DNA from: Tritrichomonas musculus
Lineage: Eukaryota; Parabasalia; Tritrichomonadida; Tritrichomonadidae
Reading direction: 5' to 3'
Length of the DNA stretch: 64,000 bases
NCBI GenBank assembly: GCA_039105265.1
Contig: JAPFFF010000009.1
Location: 4,836,001-4,900,000, forward strand
Every line of letters begins with the position of its first letter. Positions within the stretch are counted from its first letter, which is position 1. Positions 19,901 through 26,721 of the stretch are shown in pieces. The notes beneath the pieces are model-generated. The model did not search any database. It had not been told where the DNA came from and saw only the letters and a program-made list of their open reading frames with translations. A program made the position numbers and the translations under genes.

Positions 19901-22315
19901 CCAGACTTGAAATATTCAGCAATGTCATTCTTCATTTACATGCGAGTTAACAATTCAATCAATTATAACTCAAATGCCAGTAAAAACATTCTTAATAATA
20001 ATAATAACAATAATATAAAAGAATTAAATGATTCTAAATCAACTACTCCTAAAATTAATCAAGTTCCAATGACAGGAAATCTTTTGGCTTCTTCTGAAAT
20101 AATTCCTGTTGACAACAACTTATTTAATGCAATTATAAGAACTGTTGCTTATCATGTTGAACATTTTGATCCCGATAAAGATGATGAAGATAATCTTGAT
20201 CTTCTTGCCGGCGAATCTTTCACTTTCATCTCCAATCATTACAACTTGGATTTGAATCTCGCCTTCCAATATTGTAACAGTTTTCTTGATTGTCGGCCTT
20301 TTGTCAATTCATCGCTTTTGAATGCTCTTCCTATTTTTAGAAATGCTCTTGATGATCCTGATTTAATGAATTACGTAAAGAGCAACGTGATCTCAATCAT
20401 CAGACCAACAATTCCCAAACTTGAAGGAAGTCATCATTTAAGAAAGAAATTCGGCGAATTCTTAAAGAAATCGAGATCAGAAGAAATGTTGATGATCATT
20501 GTTCCTTTGAAAATGTCAAATTCAACATTTTTCACTAATTTTCCTGAAGTCGAAGTCATTCTAAATCGTTCTTCATCGTCTTCTCTATGTAAGGCACTTG
20601 TCCATTATTGCTTGATGATGACAACTGCTTCAACTTCTTTGCTCAATTGCATCTTCGAAGTCTCAACTTTCATCATTTCGAAAGTCACCGAAGATAACAA
20701 TAAATATCCACTCGTTAGGATTTACTTGCAAGCTCTCAGAAAGATTTCTGAGTGCTCAAAAGCAATCGACTTCATTAAGGCAATTTCAATTAAGCAACCG
20801 TCAGTTGTTGGAACAACGGTTATTAGTGATGTCTATGAATGGACTCGTTCTTTGGAGGACGTGAGAAGAAACCTCTCTAAATACGTGGTGAACTCTATGA
20901 TAAACAAGAGTAACAATAACAAGGATGGCCGGAATAAGGCAAACATGGCTTCTGTTTCTGTTGACCAATTAAGTAAACAAAAAGAGAACATGGAACATCA
21001 TGCTAACGTGCCCCAGATACCTGACTATCAGCACTTAAGACAGAGAGAAATAAAGGAATTCGATACAGTCCAAATAACAACTGAATCAACCAATGATGAA
21101 AGCAAATCAGAAGAAGAAAAAGATAAAAAGAAATCTTCCACACATCATAAAGAAAAATCTAAATCAGAAGAAAATAATAAAGAATCTTCCGATAAAGAAA
21201 ATAAAAGTGAATCTTCTCATCATAAAGAAAAATCTAAATCAGAAGAAGAAAAAGAAAAATCTTCCGATGAAGAAGATGAAAGTGAACCTTCTCATCATAA
21301 AGAAAAATCTAAATCAGAAGAAGAAAAAGAAAAATCTTCCGATAAAGAAGATGAAAGTGAATCTTCTCATCATAAAGACAAATCTAAATCAGAAGAAGAA
21401 AATAATAAAGAATCTTCTGATAAAGAAGATGAAAGTGAACCTTCTCATCATAAAGAAAAATCTAAATCAGAAGAAGAAAAAGAAAAATCTTCCGATGAAG
21501 AAGATGAAAGTGAACCTTCTCATCATAAAGACAAATCTAGATCAGAAGAAGACAAGAAAAAGTCTTCTGTTGTTCATTTTGAGAAGAGGAAGCCAACTGA
21601 CATTGAAGACCAAAGCAAGAATGGCGAGATAGAAATCGACGAAGATGACAACAAAGTTGTCACCGACGATGCCAAGAGCAGCGATGACGAGGAAGGAAGC
21701 AGGAAGAAGAAGGGAGCACTGTCGAGTCTCGATGGAAGCCTCAAGAGCAAGAAGAAGCCATTCCCAGTTGCAATGCGCAACGCCAACTTCTCATTGCCGA
21801 AGTCGCAATCCATTGGAATTGCGCAACTTGCAGCGCAAAGCATGTCTCCTTTTGCACGGATGAATTCGACCTCCGTTGCAACAATCACAGACTGTCCGAA
21901 CTACCAAAGTGTCATGAAATTCTTGGACATGAAAGACAGTTGTCCTCCGAAAATTTTGCCATTTGAATCTGACATGGATCTTCTTGAAAATATGTCAAAA
22001 GTGACACGGCCAAAAACCTCCAGAAAAGCTTTCGCTATTCCAAAGCCTGCCCAGCAAAAAGGCGTCAATATTTCGCTGACGAAGGCCGTGATTAGCAACT
22101 CAATGAGACAAAGTTTGCAGGCAATCGTCGGAAATCAAGATATTGACAAGTATTATGAGAATGAAGGCGAACAGGCCGAGAAATCTTGGAAGCCGATGAT
22201 TCATCCTGAAAAATTAATATTTAGACCAGAAGTTTTTAACGGAAATGAGGATCACACAAAATTCTCCGCAAATAATTCAAGCTTTTATAACAATTTGAAT
22301 ACAAGTAGTGGCTAA
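13985..22315 (+). CDS. Furry/MOR2/PAG1-like cell-morphogenesis scaffold
   Basis: 2,776 residues. The first 500 residues follow the MOR2-PAG1 N-terminal domain: FPRYFSIYRK; a SDLIYEITVQYKVIKANDLL helix pair; FDQWAVIYSIISQNSFQLLL, equivalent to the IADLYAEVIGVLAQSxF stretch of Furry; and later SSIILHLASLNFESF. The middle and C-terminal parts are HEAT-like helices (VMSRFFMNWLQTKSENLANV, NVRFNSSHALASIVKLG). Furry proteins bind NDR/LATS-type kinases and Mob1 and direct polarised growth and cortical organisation. Between the helical blocks lie disordered inserts: Asn tracts (16330-16368, 19470-19495), a Lys/Glu repeat (17241-17580), a 9-residue ENDSDNETT repeat (17650-17780), and a 25-residue repeat (21143-21560). 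Coding GC rises sharply near 15,240. The stop codon is part of TAAA, the trichomonad poly(A) signal. The assignment rests on remote similarity. Confidence 0.68.
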   Translation: MMQQQQLLQKQLTLFQSVLTNLLESFSHSFCQVISEFDQLAAKSISNQNTEKKSAKRITKKMFRSFPRYFSIYRKIISTLADLASCNPTDIVRFCGKMMKDTLLFSNNTPLNSVQNGLSAGKVNIYDPENKQHQLIFYYFSAFFLSDLIYEITVQYKVIKANDLLVRIGYSLANSELLIPEIDNMIFDQWAVIYSIISQNSFQLLLDIFPTFNNFLISAQFYKYIRLDMLDRISETFMTSIIEQLHKLQKKKQMTSEVLEAVSNLIIVFPFHEHILSKVFDIAYSYRSVTENNVCNGASILCLAIMQKWPKKRNLMSHFVEKRIFMKAENKESLKNSLKGLQLYICGPNVKPEWYFWSWGPNPRVDPIEFIKWNSFNELNIKDQEHFNKIFLKFYFQKVTYPMDLNEVTQFSSIILHLASLNFESFLTNIVPPFLELDEMDDRYIAFVRCVNHINSESFTKYSFSKVDRQSIQKFNHLIHDKMIKSLLSYNEYFVDDTDFKDGDKKSKKKQKKRTRKIDSVAFDVRDVLASEYVSENDSRIGEILEKWKLNNEFTTTLRILNQTEVLEFDISLYPQLVNSLTFIFTSDDLKNEMILSTLIEMSFNHNYLISMTAFQLCKDISRNSDCNLSMLNAAVNEMKKRMTPEALFVISSVMYYALSSIPDVKTIKKKLLHKIESDAFLCLCSAYPLVRHLGFHILRKINKIFDNKGLLYIIASNQNTIERSVKGDILAHSARKSSNSSLFNHDYFHMYNSAHINNILYSDDQILDPAISSYNQLQDGSNNNNNNNNNNNNENENVTENDQSEADADDEDVNNYNSESDSNDIDNSTISDDSDDFDYSPQGKSERTSIAMDLKEASSSDTDLFQVSQRKKANSNLSRIHKLSGILGVRKLKRTKSPATQNFLQKIFHPKLRNKAGISYVNNTDTENHEEEDECDSQSQTQNQIIETETEQSMSKFVPGKKMKQGRSNSITTDTSNNIGRLNSIIKFDTCLLSHYYDIWLIFIKHMIDLIIDVNYTPVLKHSNLFKDCSWDLESLKVIPSGIGIILLSLSTHFYLPYLIEFKKIDPEKQFKPFKTKDKHRKIKKKHSKKKKEEESDKKKKKEEKEEESDKKKKKEEKEEESDKKKKKKEEKEEESDKKKKKKEEKEEESDKKKKKKKEEKEEESDKKKKKKEEKEEESEKKKDKKDEKKDDEKKKKKFKKLRKHKKHKKTHHDRDYSDYTTENETTENDSDNEATENDSDNETTENDSDNETTENDTTENEYTENDESTVCEENNNNNNNENENLIEKEYVYKDHRDKVRQVMKGWLESNDENLSHMAITIIKLIHFTLIPTIIDLLSEIRSEHNFNAINKESEETESFDEKDESKEDSNNNGSSCFSENDIQMFTKSMHSLALNLNSPGVSPLFINSQIRTLIHFISNARYTISRMHLNGPRKVEWNIEKENETAKHSILIQDFCIICETAFNNFFIVNNKSNAKDQISQDIDCVWTLDNRQVMSRFFMNWLQTKSENLANVRFNSSHALASIVKLGPIFTGNLLYDKTVGSMFGMIDVMGLNVLKPLLSFHYETLLSKFIEAVFCEPFPISENYFRAIIANITEEHSNYSSLLSGPLLFLALVSSQLENPRSKQLIESFMRTVGPINSVDKQTQDAIIEAMLQSTPQEVIPSYFKYATEAVFAFFFEIVKKKDLQISIKDLVESITPWLTYVRLLPSQTMCAPDVSTMFAFFTPYQFLVNLMEATESVQPSQFTYMVSIWTELMKTPDHCNLIPTFIVSWGNQKTMRAISLVLFHSHPTKICQKVLPRFSFSFYFYVTVCRKFNRQKNTNENEKDNNNNNNNNDQEEIIKELWMTPIIVPVLKKNWNIVLPRVGHLVHFSLLFRDKLPQLFIMVCDKYNVDYPDPNFDIVHIEDTLNTFIRVMKGIKIKESSITVLKSITENLDTSNSLIDDSDNDNDDSVDAMYLWTDEALKWTIASPDLKYSAMSFFIYMRVNNSINYNSNASKNILNNNNNNNIKELNDSKSTTPKINQVPMTGNLLASSEIIPVDNNLFNAIIRTVAYHVEHFDPDKDDEDNLDLLAGESFTFISNHYNLDLNLAFQYCNSFLDCRPFVNSSLLNALPIFRNALDDPDLMNYVKSNVISIIRPTIPKLEGSHHLRKKFGEFLKKSRSEEMLMIIVPLKMSNSTFFTNFPEVEVILNRSSSSSLCKALVHYCLMMTTASTSLLNCIFEVSTFIISKVTEDNNKYPLVRIYLQALRKISECSKAIDFIKAISIKQPSVVGTTVISDVYEWTRSLEDVRRNLSKYVVNSMINKSNNNKDGRNKANMASVSVDQLSKQKENMEHHANVPQIPDYQHLRQREIKEFDTVQITTESTNDESKSEEEKDKKKSSTHHKEKSKSEENNKESSDKENKSESSHHKEKSKSEEEKEKSSDEEDESEPSHHKEKSKSEEEKEKSSDKEDESESSHHKDKSKSEEENNKESSDKEDESEPSHHKEKSKSEEEKEKSSDEEDESEPSHHKDKSRSEEDKKKSSVVHFEKRKPTDIEDQSKNGEIEIDEDDNKVVTDDAKSSDDEEGSRKKKGALSSLDGSLKSKKKPFPVAMRNANFSLPKSQSIGIAQLAAQSMSPFARMNSTSVATITDCPNYQSVMKFLDMKDSCPPKILPFESDMDLLENMSKVTRPKTSRKAFAIPKPAQQKGVNISLTKAVISNSMRQSLQAIVGNQDIDKYYENEGEQAEKSWKPMIHPEKLIFRPEVFNGNEDHTKFSANNSSFYNNLNTSSG
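17241..17580 (+). repeat. Lys/Glu tandem repeat inside the Furry-like gene
   Basis: About seven imperfect copies of a 39- to 48-base unit encoding variants of EEESDKKKKKEEKE. Copies differ mainly by whole AAG codons, as expected from slippage. The encoded stretch is a charged, probably helical or disordered linker. Confidence 0.85.
17650..17780 (+). repeat. 27-base acidic tandem repeat inside the Furry-like gene
   Basis: Four or more copies of a unit encoding ENDSDNETT, with degenerate copies on both sides. It lies directly after the Lys/Glu repeat, so a basic block is followed by an acidic one. Confidence 0.8.
21143..21560 (+). repeat. 75-base tandem repeat inside the Furry-like gene
   Basis: Units start at 21143, 21218, 21293, 21368, 21446 and 21521. 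Spacing is 75 bases except for one 78-base unit that carries an extra codon. Each encodes HHKEKSKSEEEKEKSSDEED plus a short ESEPS tail. The near-identity of units points to recent expansion or homogenisation. The pattern is rich in S-D/E sites of casein-kinase-2 type. Confidence 0.9.
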
Positions 22316-22596
22316 ATTTATTAAGTGAATAATGTTTAATAAAATATTAGCGATATTTTATTATGTGTACTAAAATAAATAAATAAAAAATCTTGCTAAA
22401 TTCGTAGTTTTTTTTTTATTAAGTGATCTTTTGATTTTATCTCATTGCAAATCTAATATTAATTAAAAATAAAAAAAGTATTTGGTGTATATACGAATTT
22501 TTATTGTTCTAACAATTCGATTTGATTATTAATTAATTATTGGCTAAAAAAAAACGCTCTAAATACAATCTACTTATTCTAATTTTCAAAATTTTT

Positions 22597-22818
22597 TTAA
22601 GAATTTGAATCAGAATGATAATGTGGTTCCATTCCTGAAATTTCTTGTAGTTTTGCTAAGCGAACTCTATGAATCGATGTATTATATGCAACTGAATTTG
22701 TTAATACTTGTCCAAAATCATCAAGAGTACTTTTTGCAAATTGAGCATTAGCTTGCTTTTCTGATTTCTGTATATCTGCTTGTAAATGATTTAGGCGTTT
22801 TTGGATTGCTTCATTCAT
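22597..22818 (-). CDS. Small coiled-coil protein of unknown function
   Basis: 73 residues: MNEAIQKRLNHLQADIQKSE continues into a long amphipathic helix (QANAQFAKSTLDDFGQVL), with a short polar His/Ser-rich tail. The length and helical character resemble small subunits of BLOC/BORC-type or motor-adaptor complexes, but I cannot match it to one. A perfect Inr motif sits 11 bases before the ATG, which argues that it is a real gene despite its size. Confidence 0.6.
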   Translation of the reverse strand: MNEAIQKRLNHLQADIQKSEKQANAQFAKSTLDDFGQVLTNSVAYNTSIHRVRLAKLQEISGMEPHYHSDSNS

Positions 22819-22825
22819 TATATCG

Positions 22826-22831
22826 TTATGA
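22826..22831 (-). promoter_or_regulatory. Inr-like element of the small coiled-coil gene
   Basis: Reads TCATAA on the minus strand, with the A 11 bases upstream of the ATG at 22818. Confidence 0.55.
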
Positions 22832-22917
22832 CCAAATAAATTAACAAAAAAAATTTAAAAATCATTCAATTTTCAAAAAATGAATAACAATAAATGCACT
22901 AAATCATCACATTAATC

Positions 22918-23034
22918 GAAGCGGCCATACCCGGCTGGATACATCCAGCTCCATTTCGAACCTGGAAATTAAGCAGTCGCGGGCTGCATCAGTACTGGGC
23001 TGGGTGACTTCCCGGGAACGTGTAGTGTCGCTTC
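22918..23034 (+). rRNA. 5S ribosomal RNA
   Basis: About 117 bases. The ends GAAGCG (22918-22923) and CGCTTC (23029-23034) pair as the terminal stem I. The loop A/helix II region GCCATACCCGGC, the CCATTTCGAACCTGG hairpin and the AAGCAGTCGCGGGC segment are 5S hallmarks. The internal RNA polymerase III promoter is visible as box A (TTAAGCAGTCGCGGGC) and box C (CTGGGTGACTTCCCGGGAA). The T-rich run after the gene (23036-23048, broken by single C residues) is the Pol III terminator. The gene is a local GC-rich island between protein genes. No other rRNA or tRNA is near it. Confidence 0.95.
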
Positions 23035-23048
23035 CTTTTTTTCTTTTT
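23035..23048 (+). terminator. Pol III terminator of the 5S gene
   Basis: Two T runs separated by a C directly follow the 3' stem of the 5S RNA, the normal Pol III stop signal. Confidence 0.75.
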
Positions 23049-23178
23049 TAATATATTATATATAATATTATCTACTATTACTAATTCATAAGACATTGAA
23101 AAGAAAGAATAAGTAGAAATTTTGTCATCATACAAAATATTTATTTATATAAAATAAAACATATAAACAATTTTGCTA

Positions 23179-24645
23179 TTAATAATCCGGCTTGGATGTT
23201 GCAATGAATAATTCATTAGAGAAATTCATCGAAGACGAAATAGCCGAAGATCTAAGATTCCATATTCTTTTTATTTTATCCTGATTATCGTCTGTGAGGC
23301 TGTAGGAAACAATTTCTCCATTTCTGCCAATAATATATAAATATTTATTATCTGTTGAAAAGTAAAGTGAAAGGATGTCAGAAATTTCGTTTATCTTATT
23401 TCTGACAATTTCACCTGAAGTAGCCAAATCACCAACTACAATGGTATTTCTATTTTCTGAAAAAGCTATCAATTTTCCATCCCATGAAAAGATTGGTGAT
23501 GCTGCATATTGGCTTTTTGAGATCCAAAGACGAACTGTTTTGGCTTCTCTTGGATCCCAAACTCTAATTGTAGAATCAAAAGCGCACGAAGCTAATAGAA
23601 AACAGTTGTGATGAAATTTTATATCAGTAACCGCTTCTGTATGCCCAACTAAATATCGAACTGGCCTATGACGTGGTGTATCATATAAACGAATAATATT
23701 ATCTGACGATCCAAATGCAAAAAAACCACCACATGGAGCAAAATCAGATGACCATGTTGAGGTAGTTGACTGTGGAAGTATAACAGAGCATTTTGTTGAC
23801 CAAAGTCTAGCATTTCCCCCAACGTCGCCTGTAAATACTACAGATGACTTCGATGACGCAGAAATGGTAGTAATTGATGTTGGGTGTGTATATATTTTTT
23901 CAGACTTTTGCGCTGAAATATTGAGTTTATAAACGTCAAATTCATCTCGAACGAAGTATAATGTATCCATATTGGAAGAAACTGAAGCTAATGTCGACTG
24001 TTTTACTTCAGCTCTTAAAATATTTAAATTGTAAGAAGGCGAATTTTTTTGATCATTCTCAGCAAATCGAACAGTAAAAGAATATTGTGGAGTAGAATCA
24101 TTTTTCTTTTCTAATATAAGGAAATTGGTTATTATTGAACGTAATTGCGAATTTTCGGGCTTGTTTATGTAGTTATTAATTGTATTTGCAGTTAATTCGC
24201 TACATTTAAAAATGTACTTTTGAGTTGAAAAAAGATTTGAGTAATGTCTAAAAGATTCGTCATTTTCTACAATTTCATTTGCAATATTAGCGAAATTCTG
24301 TGGAATTGTTGGAAGAATATCATTTTTCAAGCAATCGATCAATTCTTGATTTTCTTCATTTTTTGCTTTAATGTAAATGTAACAAAAAAAAGCGAAAAGA
24401 ACGCTTTCTAACTCCTCTGACAATTTTTCAGAAGATTCAACAAATTGCCTAAAAGAAATGTAAACATCAATCAGATTGTCAGCATTAGCACCTGAGACTG
24501 AAAAGGAAAATTCATTTGGCATTGAATCAAGAAAGAGTGTCGATTCCATTAGTTCTGTTTTCGAGATGGTATGTGGTGGCGTATTTGTATTATAATTAAA
24601 AGTATCTGCGAAACATTTGATTTTGTCTCGCATTTTCTTCGCCAT
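23179..24645 (-). CDS. TAF5-like WD40 protein (TFIID subunit)
   Basis: 488 residues. Residues about 60-165 resemble the TAF5 N-terminal NTD2 helical domain (VYISFRQFVESSEKLSEELE, then a VLFAFFCYIYIKA helix and a NFLILEKK end). The C-terminal half is a WD40 propeller with the TAF5-typical FGSSDNIIRLYDTPRHRPVR followed by YLVGHTEAVTDIKFHHN and SCAFDSTIRVWDPREAKTVR. In TAF5 the equivalent region reads GSxDxTARLWxTDRxxPLRIFAGH, an unusual blade shared here. TAF5 is the scaffold of TFIID and has the same domain order. The length is shorter than animal TAF5 (no LisH) and some blades are weak. An unrelated WD40 protein with a helical N-terminus is the alternative. No Inr is seen near the ATG. Confidence 0.72.
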   Translation of the reverse strand: MAKKMRDKIKCFADTFNYNTNTPPHTISKTELMESTLFLDSMPNEFSFSVSGANADNLIDVYISFRQFVESSEKLSEELESVLFAFFCYIYIKAKNEENQELIDCLKNDILPTIPQNFANIANEIVENDESFRHYSNLFSTQKYIFKCSELTANTINNYINKPENSQLRSIITNFLILEKKNDSTPQYSFTVRFAENDQKNSPSYNLNILRAEVKQSTLASVSSNMDTLYFVRDEFDVYKLNISAQKSEKIYTHPTSITTISASSKSSVVFTGDVGGNARLWSTKCSVILPQSTTSTWSSDFAPCGGFFAFGSSDNIIRLYDTPRHRPVRYLVGHTEAVTDIKFHHNCFLLASCAFDSTIRVWDPREAKTVRLWISKSQYAASPIFSWDGKLIAFSENRNTIVVGDLATSGEIVRNKINEISDILSLYFSTDNKYLYIIGRNGEIVSYSLTDDNQDKIKRIWNLRSSAISSSMNFSNELFIATSKPDY

Positions 24646-24820
24646 TAAGAAAATCTTCTCCTATAAAAAAACACAAAAAATCTCCGATTCCAAAATTCTA
24701 AAATCGTTTAATTCAATAAAAGGTGATTTTATTTCACCTTATATGACAGAGAAAAATGAATTCATAATAACCAAAAAAAGAGTATTTGTGTGTTTTATTT
24801 TTTTATATAAGATTCCGGTT

Positions 24821-25912
24821 TCATGGGTAATTACAAGACAGTCCACGCTCATGATCTTCGCTATGATGTATACAGTAATTATCTGATTTACATGCAGATT
24901 TTGTTGCTTGGTGTAATTGAAACCTTTTAACTAAATCTGGCTCTCTAATTAGTGCTCTAGACATTGAAATAATATCTGTCTTTTCTTTTCTTACTGCATC
25001 TTCCATTACAGATAAGGTCTTAAAACCACCAACACATGCAATGTTAGCATCTGGATTTTTCCTTTTGATATATTCGGCGAACTTTAAATTATATCCTTCT
25101 TCAAGCTTCAAGTGATAAAAGTATTTATTAATAAATCCAACTTTTTTGGTTCTTATGATGACATCTGGATTTCCAATTCCACAAGATATTTCAAATAAGT
25201 CGATTTTGCTTTTCAAATGATTCACGTATTGCGCTGCAAGTTCTGGGGTTGTACTGAAAGGAAGGAAATCATTTCCGTTCATTTTAATTAAGACTGAAAA
25301 GTCAGGTCCAGCACTCTTTCTAATTGCTTCAGCTGTTTCAGAAATAACACGAGCTCTGCCTTCTAGAGATCCGCCATATTTATCATTTCGCCTGTTAAAT
25401 AGAGGAGATAAGAATAGTGAAAATAAGTATCCATGAGCTCCATGAATTTCGATACCATCAGCACCACAGCTTTTTGCCAAAAGTGCAGATTTGTGAAAAG
25501 AATCAATTATGTCTTCGACTTCACTTGTAGTTAATCCTTTACAAAAGTAAGGAATTGCTGTTGGTGCAACTTTTTCAAGATCTTTATTTACACCAGCACC
25601 ACCATGGCATAATTGAAAAGCTAATTTTGAACCATTTTTATGAACTTTTTCAATTGTTGATTTCCAGGCGTATGCTTGTTGCTGGTTAATGAGGCCGCAT
25701 TGCCTTGGTGCTGCTTTCCCATTTTCCATTGTATAAACGTATCCGGGAATAATTAAACCAACTTCCCCTTCTGATAAGCGTTCAATCATTTTTAATAATC
25801 TTGGTTTCGGTGTTCCATCTGGATTTCCAAGTGATTCATACGTTGGTGATCTCATAAACCTATTTTTAATGGTCATTGGACCAATTTTAATAGGAGTAAA
25901 CAAGAGCGACAT
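24821..25912 (-). CDS. Old Yellow Enzyme family NADH:flavin oxidoreductase
   Basis: 363 residues from the ATG at 25912; a GTG two codons upstream is also open but is not a likely eukaryotic start. It opens with LFTPIKIGPMTIKNRFMRSP, the standard OYE N-terminus. The active-site pair is in IEIHGAHGYL, followed by FLSPLFNRRNDKYGGSLEGR. The FMN phosphate region is seen in ACVGGF and DIISMSRALIREPDLVKRF. It is an FMN-dependent TIM barrel that reduces activated C=C bonds with NAD(P)H. The C-terminus has a CKSDNYCIHH...GLSCNYP tail, reminiscent of the Cys cluster of bacterial 2,4-dienoyl-CoA reductase-like members, but the second flavin/NAD domain is absent. The similarity is to bacterial enzymes, so lateral transfer is likely. 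Confidence 0.92.
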   Translation of the reverse strand: MSLLFTPIKIGPMTIKNRFMRSPTYESLGNPDGTPKPRLLKMIERLSEGEVGLIIPGYVYTMENGKAAPRQCGLINQQQAYAWKSTIEKVHKNGSKLAFQLCHGGAGVNKDLEKVAPTAIPYFCKGLTTSEVEDIIDSFHKSALLAKSCGADGIEIHGAHGYLFSLFLSPLFNRRNDKYGGSLEGRARVISETAEAIRKSAGPDFSVLIKMNGNDFLPFSTTPELAAQYVNHLKSKIDLFEISCGIGNPDVIIRTKKVGFINKYFYHLKLEEGYNLKFAEYIKRKNPDANIACVGGFKTLSVMEDAVRKEKTDIISMSRALIREPDLVKRFQLHQATKSACKSDNYCIHHSEDHERGLSCNYP

Positions 25913-26598
25913 TAACACAATAAGTGTTTTTTTGAATGATTTACAATTGATATAAACATAATTAATAGAAAATTGAATACATAAAATCTCTTTTTCTCAA
26001 TTTTCATTTCATTCAACAAACTCTCTTCAGAATTTGGAAAACCTTGAAAAAGAAAAAATAGTAATATGATTTCAACTTTATGTAATGTGTGTAAAACCAA
26101 TTTAGTTGGCGCAATATCAAATTAAATAAAAGAATTCCTTTCTTTTTCATGGTTATCCAAACCAAAAACTCATTTTAAAGTTTTTTTTTATAAAATAAAA
26201 ATATAAAGATGTCCAAATTATGGTAAACTTTTCTGAATGCTAAAAATATTTCTTAGCAAATTAAAATTATAATATCAATTTCAAGTCTTCATTATTTATT
26301 TGTTTATTTATTTTTTGTTATAGATTAATAGCCTCAAAAATATGAACAAAATTAGAAAAATATTTATAACAGTTATAAAAAAAAGTAATTTAAAATGATT
26401 GAGGAAATCTAATCATTTTGAATTTACAATTTTCTGATTACTTTTGTTTATTCTCACAAAAAATAATAAATACTTTATCAAAAAGTTGCTTGGTTTTTTT
26501 CAAAAATTATTTAGAGTTTTTTGAATTCATTTATCAAAAAATGATTATATAATTTAATAAATTTAGAGTTTTGAAATAAACATCATATTTATTTGAAA
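25913..26598. other. Intergenic region
   Basis: AT-rich spacer between two divergent genes (OYE and phosphodiesterase). A minus frame at 25912-26100 opens with a non-ATG codon, has no features and overlaps the OYE 5' flank. Nothing else is seen. Confidence 0.5.
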
Positions 26599-26721
26599 TG
26601 ATGTTAATATTTCAATTCCTAAAAAAAAATCGTTAAATTTATTGAATATTTGAAACTTTTTCAAAAACAATTCTTAGAATAACAGAAAACTTCGTTATTA
26701 AGAAAATGCAACATTATGGAA
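26599..26721 (+). repeat. Promoter and first codons of the phosphodiesterase gene, duplicated at 41969-42086
   Basis: About 120 bases upstream of and into the phosphodiesterase start are repeated in direct orientation 15 kb away. A 21-base core (TTAGAATAACAGAAAACTTC and the next base) is identical, and the ATGCAACATTATG of the start is also kept. Here the position before the ATG reads TTATTA rather than the TCATTA of the other copy. Confidence 0.85.

Noticed and set aside
25912-26100. 62-codon minus frame upstream of the OYE gene
   Set aside because: Non-ATG start, no features, overlaps the OYE start region.
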